A DNA stretch of 64,000 nt from Anaerosporobacter mobilis DSM 15930 (GCF_900142955.1 NZ_FRCP01000014.1:124001-188000); one strand, 5' to 3'; numbered from the stretch's first letter, positions 25,460-35,064 are shown. The notes: a model not told the origin generated them from the sequence alone. Numbers and translations are program-made.

Positions 25460-27440
25460 GTCATTCTATCTGAAATTAGCAGTTACCAATCTTAAGAAGA
25501 ATAGGAATGCCTATATTCCTTATATTCTAGCGGGGATGGGTATGGTGTTTACGTATGTTTTATTCCTGCTACTTAGTGAAGGTAAAGGTATTACCAATGT
25601 TGTAGGTGCTGAGACCTTACAGATTATGTTTGAGATGGGTGCTGCGGTAATCTCTATATTCTCCGTGATATTCATCTTCTATGCCAACGGTTTTTTAATG
25701 AAGCGTAGAAAAAAAGAAATTGCTCTATATGGAATCCTTGGGTTAGAGAGAAAACATGTTGGGTTAGTAATGCTATATGAGAGTTTAATAGCCGGTTTAA
25801 TAAGTGTTATTAGTGGTATGGTACTTGGCCTTTTGTTTGGAAAGCTGTTCTTCATGCTATTAATGAAGATAACGAGAATTGCTGAGGGAAGTAAATTTAT
25901 TATAGATACGAGTGTTTTCACAAAAACTTTCTTATTCTTTATGGCGGTATATCTAGCTACGTTGCTATGGAATCAACTACAAGTAAGACTTAGTAAGCCA
26001 ATTGAATTATTAAAGGGGGAGGAGATTGGACAGAAAGAAAAACGTTCGACACCGATACTTGCAATCATTGGATTAGGTTTATTAGCTGCAGGATACTATA
26101 TGGCACTTAATATAGTGAATCCGTTAGCCGCAATTAATAGATTTTTCATTGCCGTGTTATTAGTTATCGCAGGAACCTATTATACGTTCCGTGCAGGAAG
26201 TATAGTTATACTTAAACTGTTAAAGAAGAATAAGAGATATTATTATCAGACCAATCATTTTATAACGGTATCAGGAATGATACACCGTATGAAGCAGAAT
26301 GCAACTGGACTTGCGAATATTTGTATACTATCTACCATGGTACTCGTTACCTTATCTACAACAATTGCATTGTTTGTAGGTCAAGAAAAGATGATTGAAG
26401 AGAGCAATCCTACCGACTATTACTTAAATATGGAGGAAGGAACGGTCTCTCAGGTAGAGTTAAAAGAAACTGTTTATGAAGTGGCGCAAAAACATAATGT
26501 TACTATAAGTAATTATAAGGATATACGTATTAAAGGGGCGATAGCTTCGTATAGTGATGGTACTATGAAAGGAGTTGATCGTGAAATTATGCTTGGATCA
26601 AACTCCAAATACTACTCAGTTATCTTTATCCCACTTACAGAATACAATAAGCTGACAGGTAAGAATGTAAACCTAGAAGAGAATGAAGTCTTAATGTCCT
26701 TTGCAATCCATAAATCTACGAAGAAAAATGTTAAAGTTTTGGAGGAGAATTATACTGTAAAGGGTGCTTGCGATGACATAGGGATCAATATGGGGCAAGA
26801 TGTTACAGCCTATGACAGTATATATATGGTCTTTAAGAATGAAAATCGTATTCTTGATATTGTGATGAAGATGAGTGAGGAGTTTACTACCAATTCTCAT
26901 GATATGTTAGAATACAATGTTTACTTTGACGCAGAGGGAGAATATGAAGACCGATTAGCTTGTGCAGGTGAAATGAAAGAAGTAACTTACAATATGGTGA
27001 AGGGGCGTTATTTTGCCAATATAGATTTAAGCAAAGAAGATGGTTATAAGTTGTTTGGTGGCTTGGTTTTCTTAGGATTTTTCCTAGGTATCATATTCTT
27101 GTTAGCAATGGTTATGATTATCTATTTCAAACAAATCTCAGAAGGTTTCGAAGATCGCAAACGTTTTGAAATTCTAAATAAAGTCGGATTGGATAAAAAA
27201 GACGTAAAGAAAACGATCAATAAACAGATTATTCAAGTATTCTTTTTACCGTTACTAGGTGCGATCATACATGTTGCGTTTGCGTTCAAGATGATTACTA
27301 AGCTGCTATTAATTTTCAATCTTTCAGATACAAGTTTGATATTTTATTGTACATTGATAACAATAGCAATATTTGCTGTTATCTATATATTTGTATTCAA
27401 GATGACTGCAAAAGCGTATTATAGAATCGTTAATCGTTAA
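25437..27440 (+). CDS. BceB-like ABC transporter permease
   Basis: 667 residues; the start overlaps the ATPase gene by 23 bases, so exact initiation is uncertain (ATG at 25437, or TTG codons shortly after, near the GGGGGTG box). Ten membrane segments are apparent: four in the first 180 residues, two pairs around 205-310, and three at the C-terminus (about 540-660). A large extracellular domain of about 210 residues lies at 320-530, the BceB arrangement that binds lantibiotic or bacitracin-type targets. FtsX-like segments flank it. Together with the ATPase it forms the resistance pump and signal source. Confidence 0.9.
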   Translation: MGVLILGKSFYLKLAVTNLKKNRNAYIPYILAGMGMVFTYVLFLLLSEGKGITNVVGAETLQIMFEMGAAVISIFSVIFIFYANGFLMKRRKKEIALYGILGLERKHVGLVMLYESLIAGLISVISGMVLGLLFGKLFFMLLMKITRIAEGSKFIIDTSVFTKTFLFFMAVYLATLLWNQLQVRLSKPIELLKGEEIGQKEKRSTPILAIIGLGLLAAGYYMALNIVNPLAAINRFFIAVLLVIAGTYYTFRAGSIVILKLLKKNKRYYYQTNHFITVSGMIHRMKQNATGLANICILSTMVLVTLSTTIALFVGQEKMIEESNPTDYYLNMEEGTVSQVELKETVYEVAQKHNVTISNYKDIRIKGAIASYSDGTMKGVDREIMLGSNSKYYSVIFIPLTEYNKLTGKNVNLEENEVLMSFAIHKSTKKNVKVLEENYTVKGACDDIGINMGQDVTAYDSIYMVFKNENRILDIVMKMSEEFTTNSHDMLEYNVYFDAEGEYEDRLACAGEMKEVTYNMVKGRYFANIDLSKEDGYKLFGGLVFLGFFLGIIFLLAMVMIIYFKQISEGFEDRKRFEILNKVGLDKKDVKKTINKQIIQVFFLPLLGAIIHVAFAFKMITKLLLIFNLSDTSLIFYCTLITIAIFAVIYIFVFKMTAKAYYRIVNR

Positions 27441-27462
27441 GTTTAACTGTAGAATAAATTAT

Positions 27463-27606
27463 ATAATGATTCGGGTGTCAAAAGATCGATCAATATTTTG
27501 ATTCATCAATTTGCACTGTTTATAGATTGTTATGTAATGCAAACCATTGTTAATTCGCAACAAGTTCTCGCTTAACTTAATACGTAGTCAGTACTGTGCT
27601 GACATG
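27463..27606. repeat. Palindromic interspersed repeat, copy 3 (left half only)
   Basis: It begins with GGGTGTCAAAAGATC (27473) and follows copies 1 and 2 through TTCATCAATTTGCAC, ATGTAATGCAAACCAT and TTCGCAAC...CTCTCGCTT-like sequence, then diverges into TACGTAGTCAGTACTGTGCT instead of the mirror half. The last part is the 19-base palindrome also seen at 8812. It lies between convergent genes. Confidence 0.65.
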
Positions 27607-27662
27607 AAAAAGAGGTTATAACAATTGGTGGATAACATAGAATCCACTTGTTACAACCTCTG
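27606..27662 (-). terminator. Terminator of the PHP phosphoesterase gene
   Basis: AGAGGTTGTAACAAGTGGAT on the minus strand pairs with ATCCACCAATTGTTATAACC plus TCT, and is followed by TTTTT on that strand. Confidence 0.8.
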
Positions 27663-27684
27663 TTCATTTTACGTTAGTGTGAAG

Positions 27685-28551
27685 TTATTTAATAGTGTTT
27701 TTATATTCTTTCATGACTTCTAACAATTGATAAGGAATCTTGAGGTTTCCCCGTCCCTTTCCGATTGCAATATCTGGTTTGTTATCTCCATGGAAATCAG
27801 AACCACCGCTTAATAATAGATCATTCAGACGTGCTAAACGACGTACATCGCTTTCGTCACAACCGGTATGGGAAGTATATATAGCTTCAATTCCGGCTAG
27901 ACCAAGTGATTTAAGATTCTTCACTAGTTCAGATAGTTCATCGGCAGGTAAACGATAAAGTAGAGGATGAGCAAGAACAGGTATTCCACCTGCTTGCAAG
28001 ATTAGTTTGATTGCATCTTCTGGAGTTATGAATTGACGAGGCACATAATAAGGGCCGTCAGCAGCTAAATACTTTTCAAAGGCTTTATTACGTGTTTTAG
28101 TAAATCCGTTTTCAGTTAAGTATTTGGCAAAGTGGGCTCTTGTAATAACAGCGTCTGGTTCAGACTCTTTTAAGGCTTCTAAAGTAATAGGGATTCCTGC
28201 AGCATTAAGATTATGAATCATCTTGATATTTCGTTCTTCACGTTCTTTTACTGCATTCTCGAGTGTTTTGATTAAGATTTCGTTCGTATCATCAATATAG
28301 AGACCGAGAATATGAAGATCCTTCCCATTGTAAGAAGAAGAGATTTCAACACCTGGGATAATCTCAATCTCATAACCGTTCGAGGCATGTTTTGCGGCGG
28401 CTTGTCTTGCTTCTTGTATGCCAAGCACCGTGTCGTGGTCTGTTAATGCAATAGCAGATAATCCACTGCTGACTGCTTTATCAACAACTTCTGTAGGTGT
28501 TAAAGTTCCGTCAGATATGTTTGAGTGTACATGTAAGTCAATATATTTCAT
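27685..28551 (-). CDS. PHP-domain phosphoesterase (YciV/TrpH-like, RNase AM family)
   Basis: 288 residues, start behind AAAGGAGAACTCC. The PHP metal motifs are visible: 'DLHVHSNISDG' at the N-terminus, 'LTDHDTV', 'PGVEIS', 'ITRAHFA', 'PVLAHPLLY' and 'GGSDFHG' near the C-terminus. The architecture with an inserted helical domain fits the YciV/TrpH group, which hydrolyses 3',5'-nucleoside bisphosphates and short 5'-monophosphorylated RNA ends. It is a single minus-strand gene with its own terminator. Confidence 0.85.
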   Translation of the reverse strand: MKYIDLHVHSNISDGTLTPTEVVDKAVSSGLSAIALTDHDTVLGIQEARQAAAKHASNGYEIEIIPGVEISSSYNGKDLHILGLYIDDTNEILIKTLENAVKEREERNIKMIHNLNAAGIPITLEALKESEPDAVITRAHFAKYLTENGFTKTRNKAFEKYLAADGPYYVPRQFITPEDAIKLILQAGGIPVLAHPLLYRLPADELSELVKNLKSLGLAGIEAIYTSHTGCDESDVRRLARLNDLLLSGGSDFHGDNKPDIAIGKGRGNLKIPYQLLEVMKEYKNTIK

Positions 28552-28805
28552 GGAGTTCTCCTTTCGTTTGTAGATTTCATAATAATTCTTATGTACTAGG
28601 ATACAAGATTACTGCTAAATTTACAAGGGGAGAGCCATATTTGTATAACGTTAATCATGAATATTTAAAGCCTATTCTTGATTAATAAAGTTGATATAAT
28701 AGGAGAATATAAAAGAATTCCTGCAAAATATTGCCTGTAGTCTGTCATAATACGTTACGAGAGGTAATATATATGAACTATACATAGTGACAGGAGGACA
28801 AAGGC

Positions 28806-29180
28806 ATGAATAAGGCCGCAGGGAAAAATACACTTCCAATTCATATTGCTAAAGCGTTGATTTTTTCGTACATTGTTACAGCTGTTATCTTACTTCTGCT
28901 ATCTTTTATCCTATTTAAAGTTCAGATTCCAAGTGGAGTAGTTAGCGTAGGAGTTATACTTGCATACATACTTTCCACGTTTGTGGGTGGTTTTTTTATT
29001 GGGAAAAAGGTTGAAGCAAGGAAATTTCTGTGGGGGCTTGCTATCGGAGCTATTTACTTTTTGCTTGTTATTATTATCTCAATCGTCATGAACAAAGCTG
29101 CTTTTGGTTCGGCGGGCAGTATAGTAACCGTACTTGGAATGTGCCTACTTGGTGGCATGTTAGGTGGGATGATTAGTTGA
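28806..29180 (+). CDS. Small four-helix membrane protein, TIGR04086-like
   Basis: 124 residues, start behind AGGAGGACAAAGGC. Four membrane segments with Gly-rich turns ('FVGGFFIGKKVEARK', 'LLGGMLGGM'). From memory it matches the TIGR04086 family, found in clostridia near the SCIFF and Sec genes, which agrees with its place just before scfA. The function is unknown; the association suggests a role in export or handling of the SCIFF-derived product, but that is inference. Confidence 0.7.
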   Translation: MNKAAGKNTLPIHIAKALIFSYIVTAVILLLLSFILFKVQIPSGVVSVGVILAYILSTFVGGFFIGKKVEARKFLWGLAIGAIYFLLVIIISIVMNKAAFGSAGSIVTVLGMCLLGGMLGGMIS

Positions 29181-29189
29181 TTTGTAATT

Positions 29190-29218
29190 TTGACAAGTAA
29201 TATAACTTATGATATAAT
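29190..29218 (+). promoter_or_regulatory. Consensus SigA promoter for scfA
   Basis: TTGACA (29190-29195), 17 bases, TATAAT (29213-29218): a full consensus match, implying strong expression of the SCIFF peptide. Confidence 0.85.
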
Positions 29219-29251
29219 ATATCGAGTTTAAGAAGCAAAGGAGGTTACATA

Positions 29252-29395
29252 ATGAAACGTATCAAGACTTTAAACACTAGAAACCTTAAAGAGTCTATGA
29301 AAAAAGGCGGTTGTGGTGAATGTCAAACTTCATGTCAATCAGCTTGTAAGACTTCATGTACTGTAGGAAACCAAAGTTGTGAGAATAATAACTAA
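29252..29395 (+). CDS. scfA: SCIFF ribosomal peptide precursor
   Basis: 47 residues, too short for many gene finders, start behind AAAGGAGGTTACATA. The sequence has exactly six cysteines (C21, C24, C28, C32, C36, C43) in the second half, after a basic leader 'MKRIKTLNTRNLKESMKKGG'. This is the 'six cysteines in forty-five residues' precursor nearly universal in Clostridia. The cognate radical SAM enzyme scfB follows and introduces thioether links between Cys and nearby residues (Thr in the characterised case). The mature product's role is not established. Confidence 0.95.
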   Translation: MKRIKTLNTRNLKESMKKGGCGECQTSCQSACKTSCTVGNQSCENNN

Positions 29396-29467
29396 TCTAG
29401 TGACTAGAGGTTAACATAAGTATAAGTCCTAATCAAATAATTAGTAACTATTCAAAACTTGCTAAAT

Positions 29468-29495
29468 ATAAGCAGCGGCCACTGTCGCTGCTTAT
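29468..29495 (+). other. Stem-loop between scfA and scfB
   Basis: ATAAGCAGCG pairs perfectly with CGCTGCTTAT around an 8-base loop. There is no T-run, so it is more likely an mRNA stabiliser or partial terminator that lets peptide exceed enzyme, as usual in RiPP operons. Confidence 0.6.
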
Positions 29496-29556
29496 TAAAT
29501 GTATGGAAGTTAATTTTTCGCCAAGATTTTGTGTGAAAACTGAAAGGAGTACCAAA

Positions 29557-30948
29557 GTGATTCACCAATATAAAAATAATGACTATAACATTGTATTAGA
29601 TGTTAATAGCGGAATGATTCATGTCGTGGATGATTTAGTTTATGATATTATTGAATTGTTCGAGGATAATGATACAGATACTATTATTGCAGCTATGATG
29701 GACAAATATTCAAAACCTGAAAATGCTGCAAAATTAGAAGCTCCAATCAACATTAATGATGTAATTGAAGCAATTGAAGAGATTGAAGAGCTAAAGAAAC
29801 AAGGAGCTCTTTTCTCGGAAGATATATATAAGGAATACATTACAGATTTTAAGAAACGTCAAACAGTTGTTAAGGCTCTATGTCTTCATATTGCTCATGA
29901 CTGTAACCTTGCTTGTAAATATTGTTTCGCAGAAGAAGGCGAATACAAGGGACATAGAGAACTTATGAGTTACGAAGTTGGTAAGAAGGCTCTTGATTTC
30001 TTAATTGAGAATTCTGGCAGCAGAAGAAATCTAGAAGTCGATTTCTTTGGTGGTGAGCCACTTATGAACTGGCAAGTAGTAAAAGATTTGGTAGCGTATG
30101 GACGTGAACAAGAGAAAATCCATAATAAGAATTTTAGATTCACATTAACTACAAACGGTGTGTTATTGAATGATGATATTATGGAATTTGCTAATAAAGA
30201 GATGGCAAATATCGTATTAAGTATTGACGGACGAAAAGATGTACATGATTATATGAGACCATCAAGAAATGGTAAGGGAAGTTATGATCTTATTGTACCT
30301 AAGTTTGAGAAAGTTGCAGAATCACGTAATCAAACAAATTACTACGTTAGAGGAACATTTACACGAAATAATCTTGATTTTTCAGAAGACGTACTTCATC
30401 TAGCGGATTTAGGATTTAAACAGATTTCAGTAGAACCTGTAGTATCGCTTCCAGAAGAGCCATATGCTATTCGTGAAGAAGATTTACCTAAAATCTACGA
30501 AGAATATGATAAGTTAGCAAAAGAGATGATTAAACGTAAGAAAGAAGGAAAGGGATTTAACTTCTTTCATTTTATGATAGACCTAACTGGTGGACCATGT
30601 GTAGCAAAACGTTTATCAGGTTGTGGTTCGGGAACAGAATATCTTGCGGTAACACCTTGGGGAGACCTATATCCATGTCATCAATTCGTTGGTGAAGATG
30701 AATTCTTACTTGGTAATGTATTCGAAGGGATTAAGAATACAACATGCTGTGATGAATTCAAACTTTGTAATGTGTATGCAAAGGATAAATGTAGAGATTG
30801 TTTTGCTAGATTCTACTGCAGTGGCGGTTGTGCAGCAAATTCATATAAATTCCATGGTAAAATTGACGATGCTTATGACATTGGTTGTGATTTGCAAAGA
30901 AAACGCGTGGAATGTGCGATTATGATTAAGGCAGCTGAAGCAGAATAA
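29557..30948 (+). CDS. scfB: SCIFF radical SAM maturase (thioether-forming)
   Basis: 463 residues from a GTG at 29557, seven bases after AAAGGAG; the resulting start 'MIHQYKNNDYNIVLD' agrees with the family, whereas an ATG at 29503 would add 18 unrelated residues. Residues about 1-90 contain a peptide-binding (RRE-like) region. The radical SAM site is 'CNLACKYCF' (C116, C120, C123). The C-terminal SPASM/twitch part has many Cys ('CVAKRLSGCGSGTEYL', 'YPCHQF', 'CCDEFKLCN', 'DKCRDCFARFYCSGGC') for auxiliary 4Fe-4S clusters. It installs thioether bonds in ScfA, in the cytoplasm. Complete and intact. Confidence 0.95.
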   Translation: MIHQYKNNDYNIVLDVNSGMIHVVDDLVYDIIELFEDNDTDTIIAAMMDKYSKPENAAKLEAPININDVIEAIEEIEELKKQGALFSEDIYKEYITDFKKRQTVVKALCLHIAHDCNLACKYCFAEEGEYKGHRELMSYEVGKKALDFLIENSGSRRNLEVDFFGGEPLMNWQVVKDLVAYGREQEKIHNKNFRFTLTTNGVLLNDDIMEFANKEMANIVLSIDGRKDVHDYMRPSRNGKGSYDLIVPKFEKVAESRNQTNYYVRGTFTRNNLDFSEDVLHLADLGFKQISVEPVVSLPEEPYAIREEDLPKIYEEYDKLAKEMIKRKKEGKGFNFFHFMIDLTGGPCVAKRLSGCGSGTEYLAVTPWGDLYPCHQFVGEDEFLLGNVFEGIKNTTCCDEFKLCNVYAKDKCRDCFARFYCSGGCAANSYKFHGKIDDAYDIGCDLQRKRVECAIMIKAAEAE

Positions 30949-30981
30949 GAATAAACAATAGTTTGCCACTAGGCGAGCTTG

Positions 30982-31069
30982 GTGACTGTGCAGGTCACTA
31001 CTACTAAATTTACTGAGGTGAATAGGCTGAAAAGTTACATTTTCAGTCGGGGAATTGTGCTACGCACAA
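30982..31069 (+). other. Three consecutive hairpins between scfB and secDF
   Basis: GTGAC/GTCAC (30982-30998), CTGAAAA/TTTTCAG (31027-31046) and TTGTGC/GCACAA (31055-31069) all form without mismatches, with short loops and no T-run. They lie in the 156-base gap before secDF. Either a structured leader or an RNA processing region; I do not recognise a riboswitch class. Confidence 0.35.
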
Positions 31070-31104
31070 AGTCTCCACACGTAGGAAAGGAGTAATTTAG
31101 TTTT

Positions 31105-33240
31105 ATGAAGGACAAGAAAAAAGGTGTCGTACATCTACTAATTGTACTTTTGGTAATAGTAGGGTTATCAACTGTTGCATTAGTGGGTCTTGGCAAAGAG
31201 CACAAAGGTAGTGCGAAAAACATTCGTTTGGGTCTTGATTTAGCGGGCGGTGTAAGTATTACGTATGAAACTGTTAAAGAGAATCCAACAGCAACTGAAA
31301 TGAGTGATACGGTATATAAGATGCAAAAACGTGTTGAGAACTACAGCACGGAAGCAAGTGTATACCAAGAGGGGAATAATCGAGTTAATATCGACATCCC
31401 TGGGGTTCAAGATGCCAACAAAGTTCTTTCAGAGCTTGGTAAAGCTGGATCAATTTCATTCGTAGACCCAGATGGTAATGAGGTTATCAATGGTTCTCAC
31501 ATTAAGACTGCAAAAGAAGGAACTACTCAAGAAAATGGAGTAACCAAATATGTAGTTAATCTTACTTTGAATACGAAGGGAACAAAATTATTCAAAGAAG
31601 CAACAGAAAAATTTATTGGACAAACCATCTCGATAGTATATGATGGCAAAGTTATCTCTGCTCCAGTTGTACAAGTTGCAATTACGAATGGAGAAGCGCA
31701 AATCTCACAAGGATCATATGATGAAGCTAGAAACCTTGCGTCAACAATTCGTATCGGTGCACTTCCACTTCAGTTAGAAGAGATTCGTTCCAACGTAGTA
31801 GGTGCTAATCTAGGGGAAGAGGCGTTTGATACAAGTATAATAGCAGCGGTTATTGGTTTCATACTTGTAATCATCTTTATGATTGTATTTTATCGAATTC
31901 CAGGCGTTGCAGCAAGTATTGCGCTAAGTCTATATGTTGCAGCGATTCTTGTTGTTTTGAATGGGGCGAATGTAACCTTAACATTACCAGGTATAGCTGG
32001 TATTATCTTATCCATAGGTATGGCAGTTGATGCGAATGTCATTATCTTCACAAGAATAAAAGAAGAACTTGCAACTGGTAAGACAGTTCGTTCGGCTATT
32101 AAAATCGGATTTGATAAAGCTCTATCAGCAATCGTTGATGGTAACGTTACGACGTTAATTGCTGCAGCTGTGTTATGGTTCAAAGGTTCTGGTACCGTGA
32201 AAGGCTTTGCTCAAACATTAGCGATTGGTATTGTTATCTCTATGTTTACCGCTTTAGTAGTTACAAAGTATACATTAATTGCACTGTATAACTTAGGTTT
32301 TGACAAAGAAAGATTCTATGGTATTCAAAAAGAAGTAAAAGTATTTGCTTTTACAAAACATATCAAAAAATTCTTCGCAATTTCAGGTGTGTTAATTGCA
32401 ATCGGAGTTGTTGCCTTGTTTGTGAATAAAGCGTCAACTGGAAATATTCTTAATTATGGTCTTGATTTTAAGGGTGGAACATCGACTCAAGTTACTTTCC
32501 CTGAAACAGTTCCAGCGAATACAGAACTTGAAAAATTCGTTGGGGATCTAATAGGCGAAGCAGAAGTTGGAGTTTCTCCAGTAGTTGGAGAGAAAGCAGT
32601 AGTTATTAAGACTAGAGAATTAAATCTTGATGAAAGAAAAGCTGTAACGGACGCTTTCGTAGAAACATATCAAGCAGATGAAACCAAGATTACTATGGAA
32701 AGTATCTCAGCAACAGTTAGTAATGAAATGAAGTCGGATGCTATTATATCTGTTATCATTGCGGCAATCTGTATGTTAATCTATATCTGGTTCCGATTCA
32801 AGGATATCAACTTCGCAACAAGTGCGGTATTAGCTTTGATTCATGATGTACTCGTAGTGGTAATGGTATATGCTGTGGCAAGAATATCCGTAGGTAATAC
32901 ATTCATTGCATGTATGTTAACTATTGTAGGTTATTCCATCAATGCTACCATTGTTATCTTTGACCGTATCCGTGAAAACAAAGCGGCTATGAAGAGAACC
33001 GATGTGCTTGAAGATATCGTTAACCGAAGTATAAGCCAAACGATTAGCAGAAGTATCAATACGTCATTAACGACATTCATTATGGTATTTGTATTATTTA
33101 TTCTTGGCGTTGATTCCATTCGTGAATTTACATTGCCATTAATGGCGGGAATTATCTGTGGAGCATATTCTTCTATCTGTATTACAGGTACTTTATGGTA
33201 TGTGATGAAGAAAAAGATTGGCAAGAAAAAAATTGCATAA
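31105..33240 (+). CDS. secDF: Fused SecD-SecF protein-export membrane protein
   Basis: 711 residues, start behind GGAAAGGAG. The SecD half begins with one membrane segment, then 'RLGLDLAGGVSITYE' (D1 motif), a P1 external domain, and five membrane segments with 'SIGMAVDANVIIF'. The SecF half starts near residue 405 with 'YGLDFKGGTSTQVTF', ending in five segments with 'TIVGYSINATIVIFDRIRE'. The fused form is common in Firmicutes. It uses the proton gradient to assist late steps of Sec export, with YajC. The Asp and Arg of the proton path are present in both halves. Confidence 0.96.
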   Translation: MKDKKKGVVHLLIVLLVIVGLSTVALVGLGKEHKGSAKNIRLGLDLAGGVSITYETVKENPTATEMSDTVYKMQKRVENYSTEASVYQEGNNRVNIDIPGVQDANKVLSELGKAGSISFVDPDGNEVINGSHIKTAKEGTTQENGVTKYVVNLTLNTKGTKLFKEATEKFIGQTISIVYDGKVISAPVVQVAITNGEAQISQGSYDEARNLASTIRIGALPLQLEEIRSNVVGANLGEEAFDTSIIAAVIGFILVIIFMIVFYRIPGVAASIALSLYVAAILVVLNGANVTLTLPGIAGIILSIGMAVDANVIIFTRIKEELATGKTVRSAIKIGFDKALSAIVDGNVTTLIAAAVLWFKGSGTVKGFAQTLAIGIVISMFTALVVTKYTLIALYNLGFDKERFYGIQKEVKVFAFTKHIKKFFAISGVLIAIGVVALFVNKASTGNILNYGLDFKGGTSTQVTFPETVPANTELEKFVGDLIGEAEVGVSPVVGEKAVVIKTRELNLDERKAVTDAFVETYQADETKITMESISATVSNEMKSDAIISVIIAAICMLIYIWFRFKDINFATSAVLALIHDVLVVVMVYAVARISVGNTFIACMLTIVGYSINATIVIFDRIRENKAAMKRTDVLEDIVNRSISQTISRSINTSLTTFIMVFVLFILGVDSIREFTLPLMAGIICGAYSSICITGTLWYVMKKKIGKKKIA

Positions 33241-33260
33241 TTAGTTTTTAGAGAACTATG

Positions 33261-33306
33261 TAGACAGCTTGCTTTACCTAAGGTAAAGCGGCTGTCTATT
33301 TTTTTA
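33261..33306 (+). terminator. Terminator after secDF
   Basis: TAGACAGC-TT-GCTTTACC pairs with GGTAAAGC-G-GCTGTCTA around a small loop, followed by seven T. Confidence 0.92.
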
Positions 33307-33325
33307 GTATTATAATAGTAAGGTT

Positions 33326-34771
33326 TTATTTATTGAGTAATATGCAGATTTCCATGAAATCTGTATAGCTTGGATAATCATTGATCAAAAATATCTTCTT
33401 ATGATGCAAGTGCAAATCTGGTATGGTAGTAATGATAATATCAAAGCCTTTTACATCAGCTGCAGTTAAGAGGTAATGAGTGTGAGCAATGTCGATTAGA
33501 AGAGAATCTGTATACTTTGTGTTGAAAAAGGAAGATAATGTATTTACTAAGAATTTGGCATGTGGCATACCAAAATCAGTTATGAGCAAAGCTCTTTTAG
33601 CTTGTGTATAATAGCTCATTTCTGGACAGATCAAGCACAACCAAAATAATGCGTCGTCCACATTCGGGCATAAATCAATATGTACATTCTGGGAGAATGG
33701 TTTAAGATTGTCTTCCACTACTTGATATAAGAGGCCATTGGTCTTCTTAAGCGAAAGAGAAAAATAGTAAATCCGATTAAATAAGGTAGAGGTCTTTATC
33801 GGGCGGTATTTTTTATTCAAATACAACAATCTAAGCATAAATCCCATTAAATATTTTGTGTCTTCATTGGGTGTAACTGGAATAATCGAAAAAAACCGTT
33901 GAAAAAATGCATCGGTTTCTTTTGATACCAGAGACTTCTCTGAGGCAGAATCCCAACCACAGGAACGATTGTAGATTAATTGATGAATTGGTCGTAGATT
34001 ATCTAATGTAATGTTAGGAAAGTTACCTTGTAAGTAAGTTAATTTTTGAGTGTCAATTTCCTTCTCTACTGGATAATGAGAAGTGATTGTATAACCCTGA
34101 TTTTCTCGTACAAGAGAAATGATATAAAACATTAACCAATAGGTGATAGTTATGTCATCGTTGAGCACCCAAGATAGTTCTCTCGGCTCAAGATATTGAG
34201 AGATTGGATACATAACTATTTCACCCATGACCTTCATATCTATAGTTATTTCGTATTTTTGCAGATCAAATCCATATAGTTCAAGTAAGAAGCTGGCACT
34301 GAAATCACGGAGGTATTGTTCATCTTTTCCAATAAGCTGATATTTATTGTTAACACACTGAATAGTTATTCCCCGGTCTGATAAAAAATGATTTATTCTG
34401 GTCATAAGTCGTATGAGTGTAGAGCGACTCACAAATAACTTAGTTTCATAAAAATCAATTGGCATATTCGGATTGAATAGCAGTTCTTTCACCCAAAGTA
34501 AGGCAACTGAGTCGTTAAAGAGATCCGTGAAGACTCGACCAACAGAGGCTATATTTCGGTTATGCATAATTACACCGTTTTTTCTGGAAACCTCAATGTG
34601 CAGACTCTTCCCCCAACGTTGTTGAAGGTTCGAGATGTCTTCGGCAACGGTTCGTTCGCTAGCGCCAATTGCTGAAGAGAGGTCAGAAAGAGTAATCCAT
34701 TCTTCGTGTATAGCAAAAGTTTCAAGAATTCGAATCATTCTCTGTGAAGACGCATCTAAAAGTTTGCGCAA
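33326..34771 (-). CDS. Mga/PRD-like transcriptional regulator
   Basis: 481 residues from a TTG at 34771, seven bases after GGAGG. The N-terminal helix-turn-helix ('WITLSDLSSAIGASERTVAEDI') is followed by a second HTH ('LFVSRSTLIRLMTRINHFL'), the two-HTH layout of Mga/AtxA and LicT-type PRD regulators. The central part resembles PRD repeats, and the last 90 residues an EIIB-like fold ('ALLITDFGMPHAKFLVN'). It is encoded divergently from the sortase and LPKTG adhesin genes, so it probably activates them, as Mga does for surface proteins in streptococci. That target is inference from position. Confidence 0.8.
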   Translation of the reverse strand: MRKLLDASSQRMIRILETFAIHEEWITLSDLSSAIGASERTVAEDISNLQQRWGKSLHIEVSRKNGVIMHNRNIASVGRVFTDLFNDSVALLWVKELLFNPNMPIDFYETKLFVSRSTLIRLMTRINHFLSDRGITIQCVNNKYQLIGKDEQYLRDFSASFLLELYGFDLQKYEITIDMKVMGEIVMYPISQYLEPRELSWVLNDDITITYWLMFYIISLVRENQGYTITSHYPVEKEIDTQKLTYLQGNFPNITLDNLRPIHQLIYNRSCGWDSASEKSLVSKETDAFFQRFFSIIPVTPNEDTKYLMGFMLRLLYLNKKYRPIKTSTLFNRIYYFSLSLKKTNGLLYQVVEDNLKPFSQNVHIDLCPNVDDALFWLCLICPEMSYYTQAKRALLITDFGMPHAKFLVNTLSSFFNTKYTDSLLIDIAHTHYLLTAADVKGFDIIITTIPDLHLHHKKIFLINDYPSYTDFMEICILLNK

Positions 34772-34961
34772 TGTAACACCTCCAATCTAATATCAATTCT
34801 GAATATTATTAGTATTCTATCAATTCAACATAAGTACGTCAATTATGTTTTGCCAAAATATTCTTAAGATTTCTATCATTAAAAATAGTTTAGAACAAGC
34901 TTTTATCAATTTTTGCTTAATCTAACGTAAAAATAGAACAATTTTTCATTATTAGTTCAAG

Positions 34962-34967
34962 TATAAT
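34962..34967 (+). promoter_or_regulatory. -10 element of the sortase-adhesin operon
   Basis: TATAAT with no recognisable -35 at 16-18 bases upstream, about 95 bases before the sortase start. A missing -35 fits dependence on an activator such as the divergent Mga-like protein. The remaining 34772-35064 gap is AT-rich with no gene. Confidence 0.4.
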
Positions 34968-35064
34968 AAATGCGTAATTAATAATTTTAAGGAAAATCCC
35001 AATTTACGATTGTTTCCCAATTAGAAGAAGTGAGACGAAATGAGGTTTTCTTGGGGGAGAAAAC

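Noticed and set aside
29503..29556. Upstream ATG for scfB
   Set aside because: The AAAGGAG box is just before the GTG at 29557, and the protein from there matches the usual start of the SCIFF maturases.
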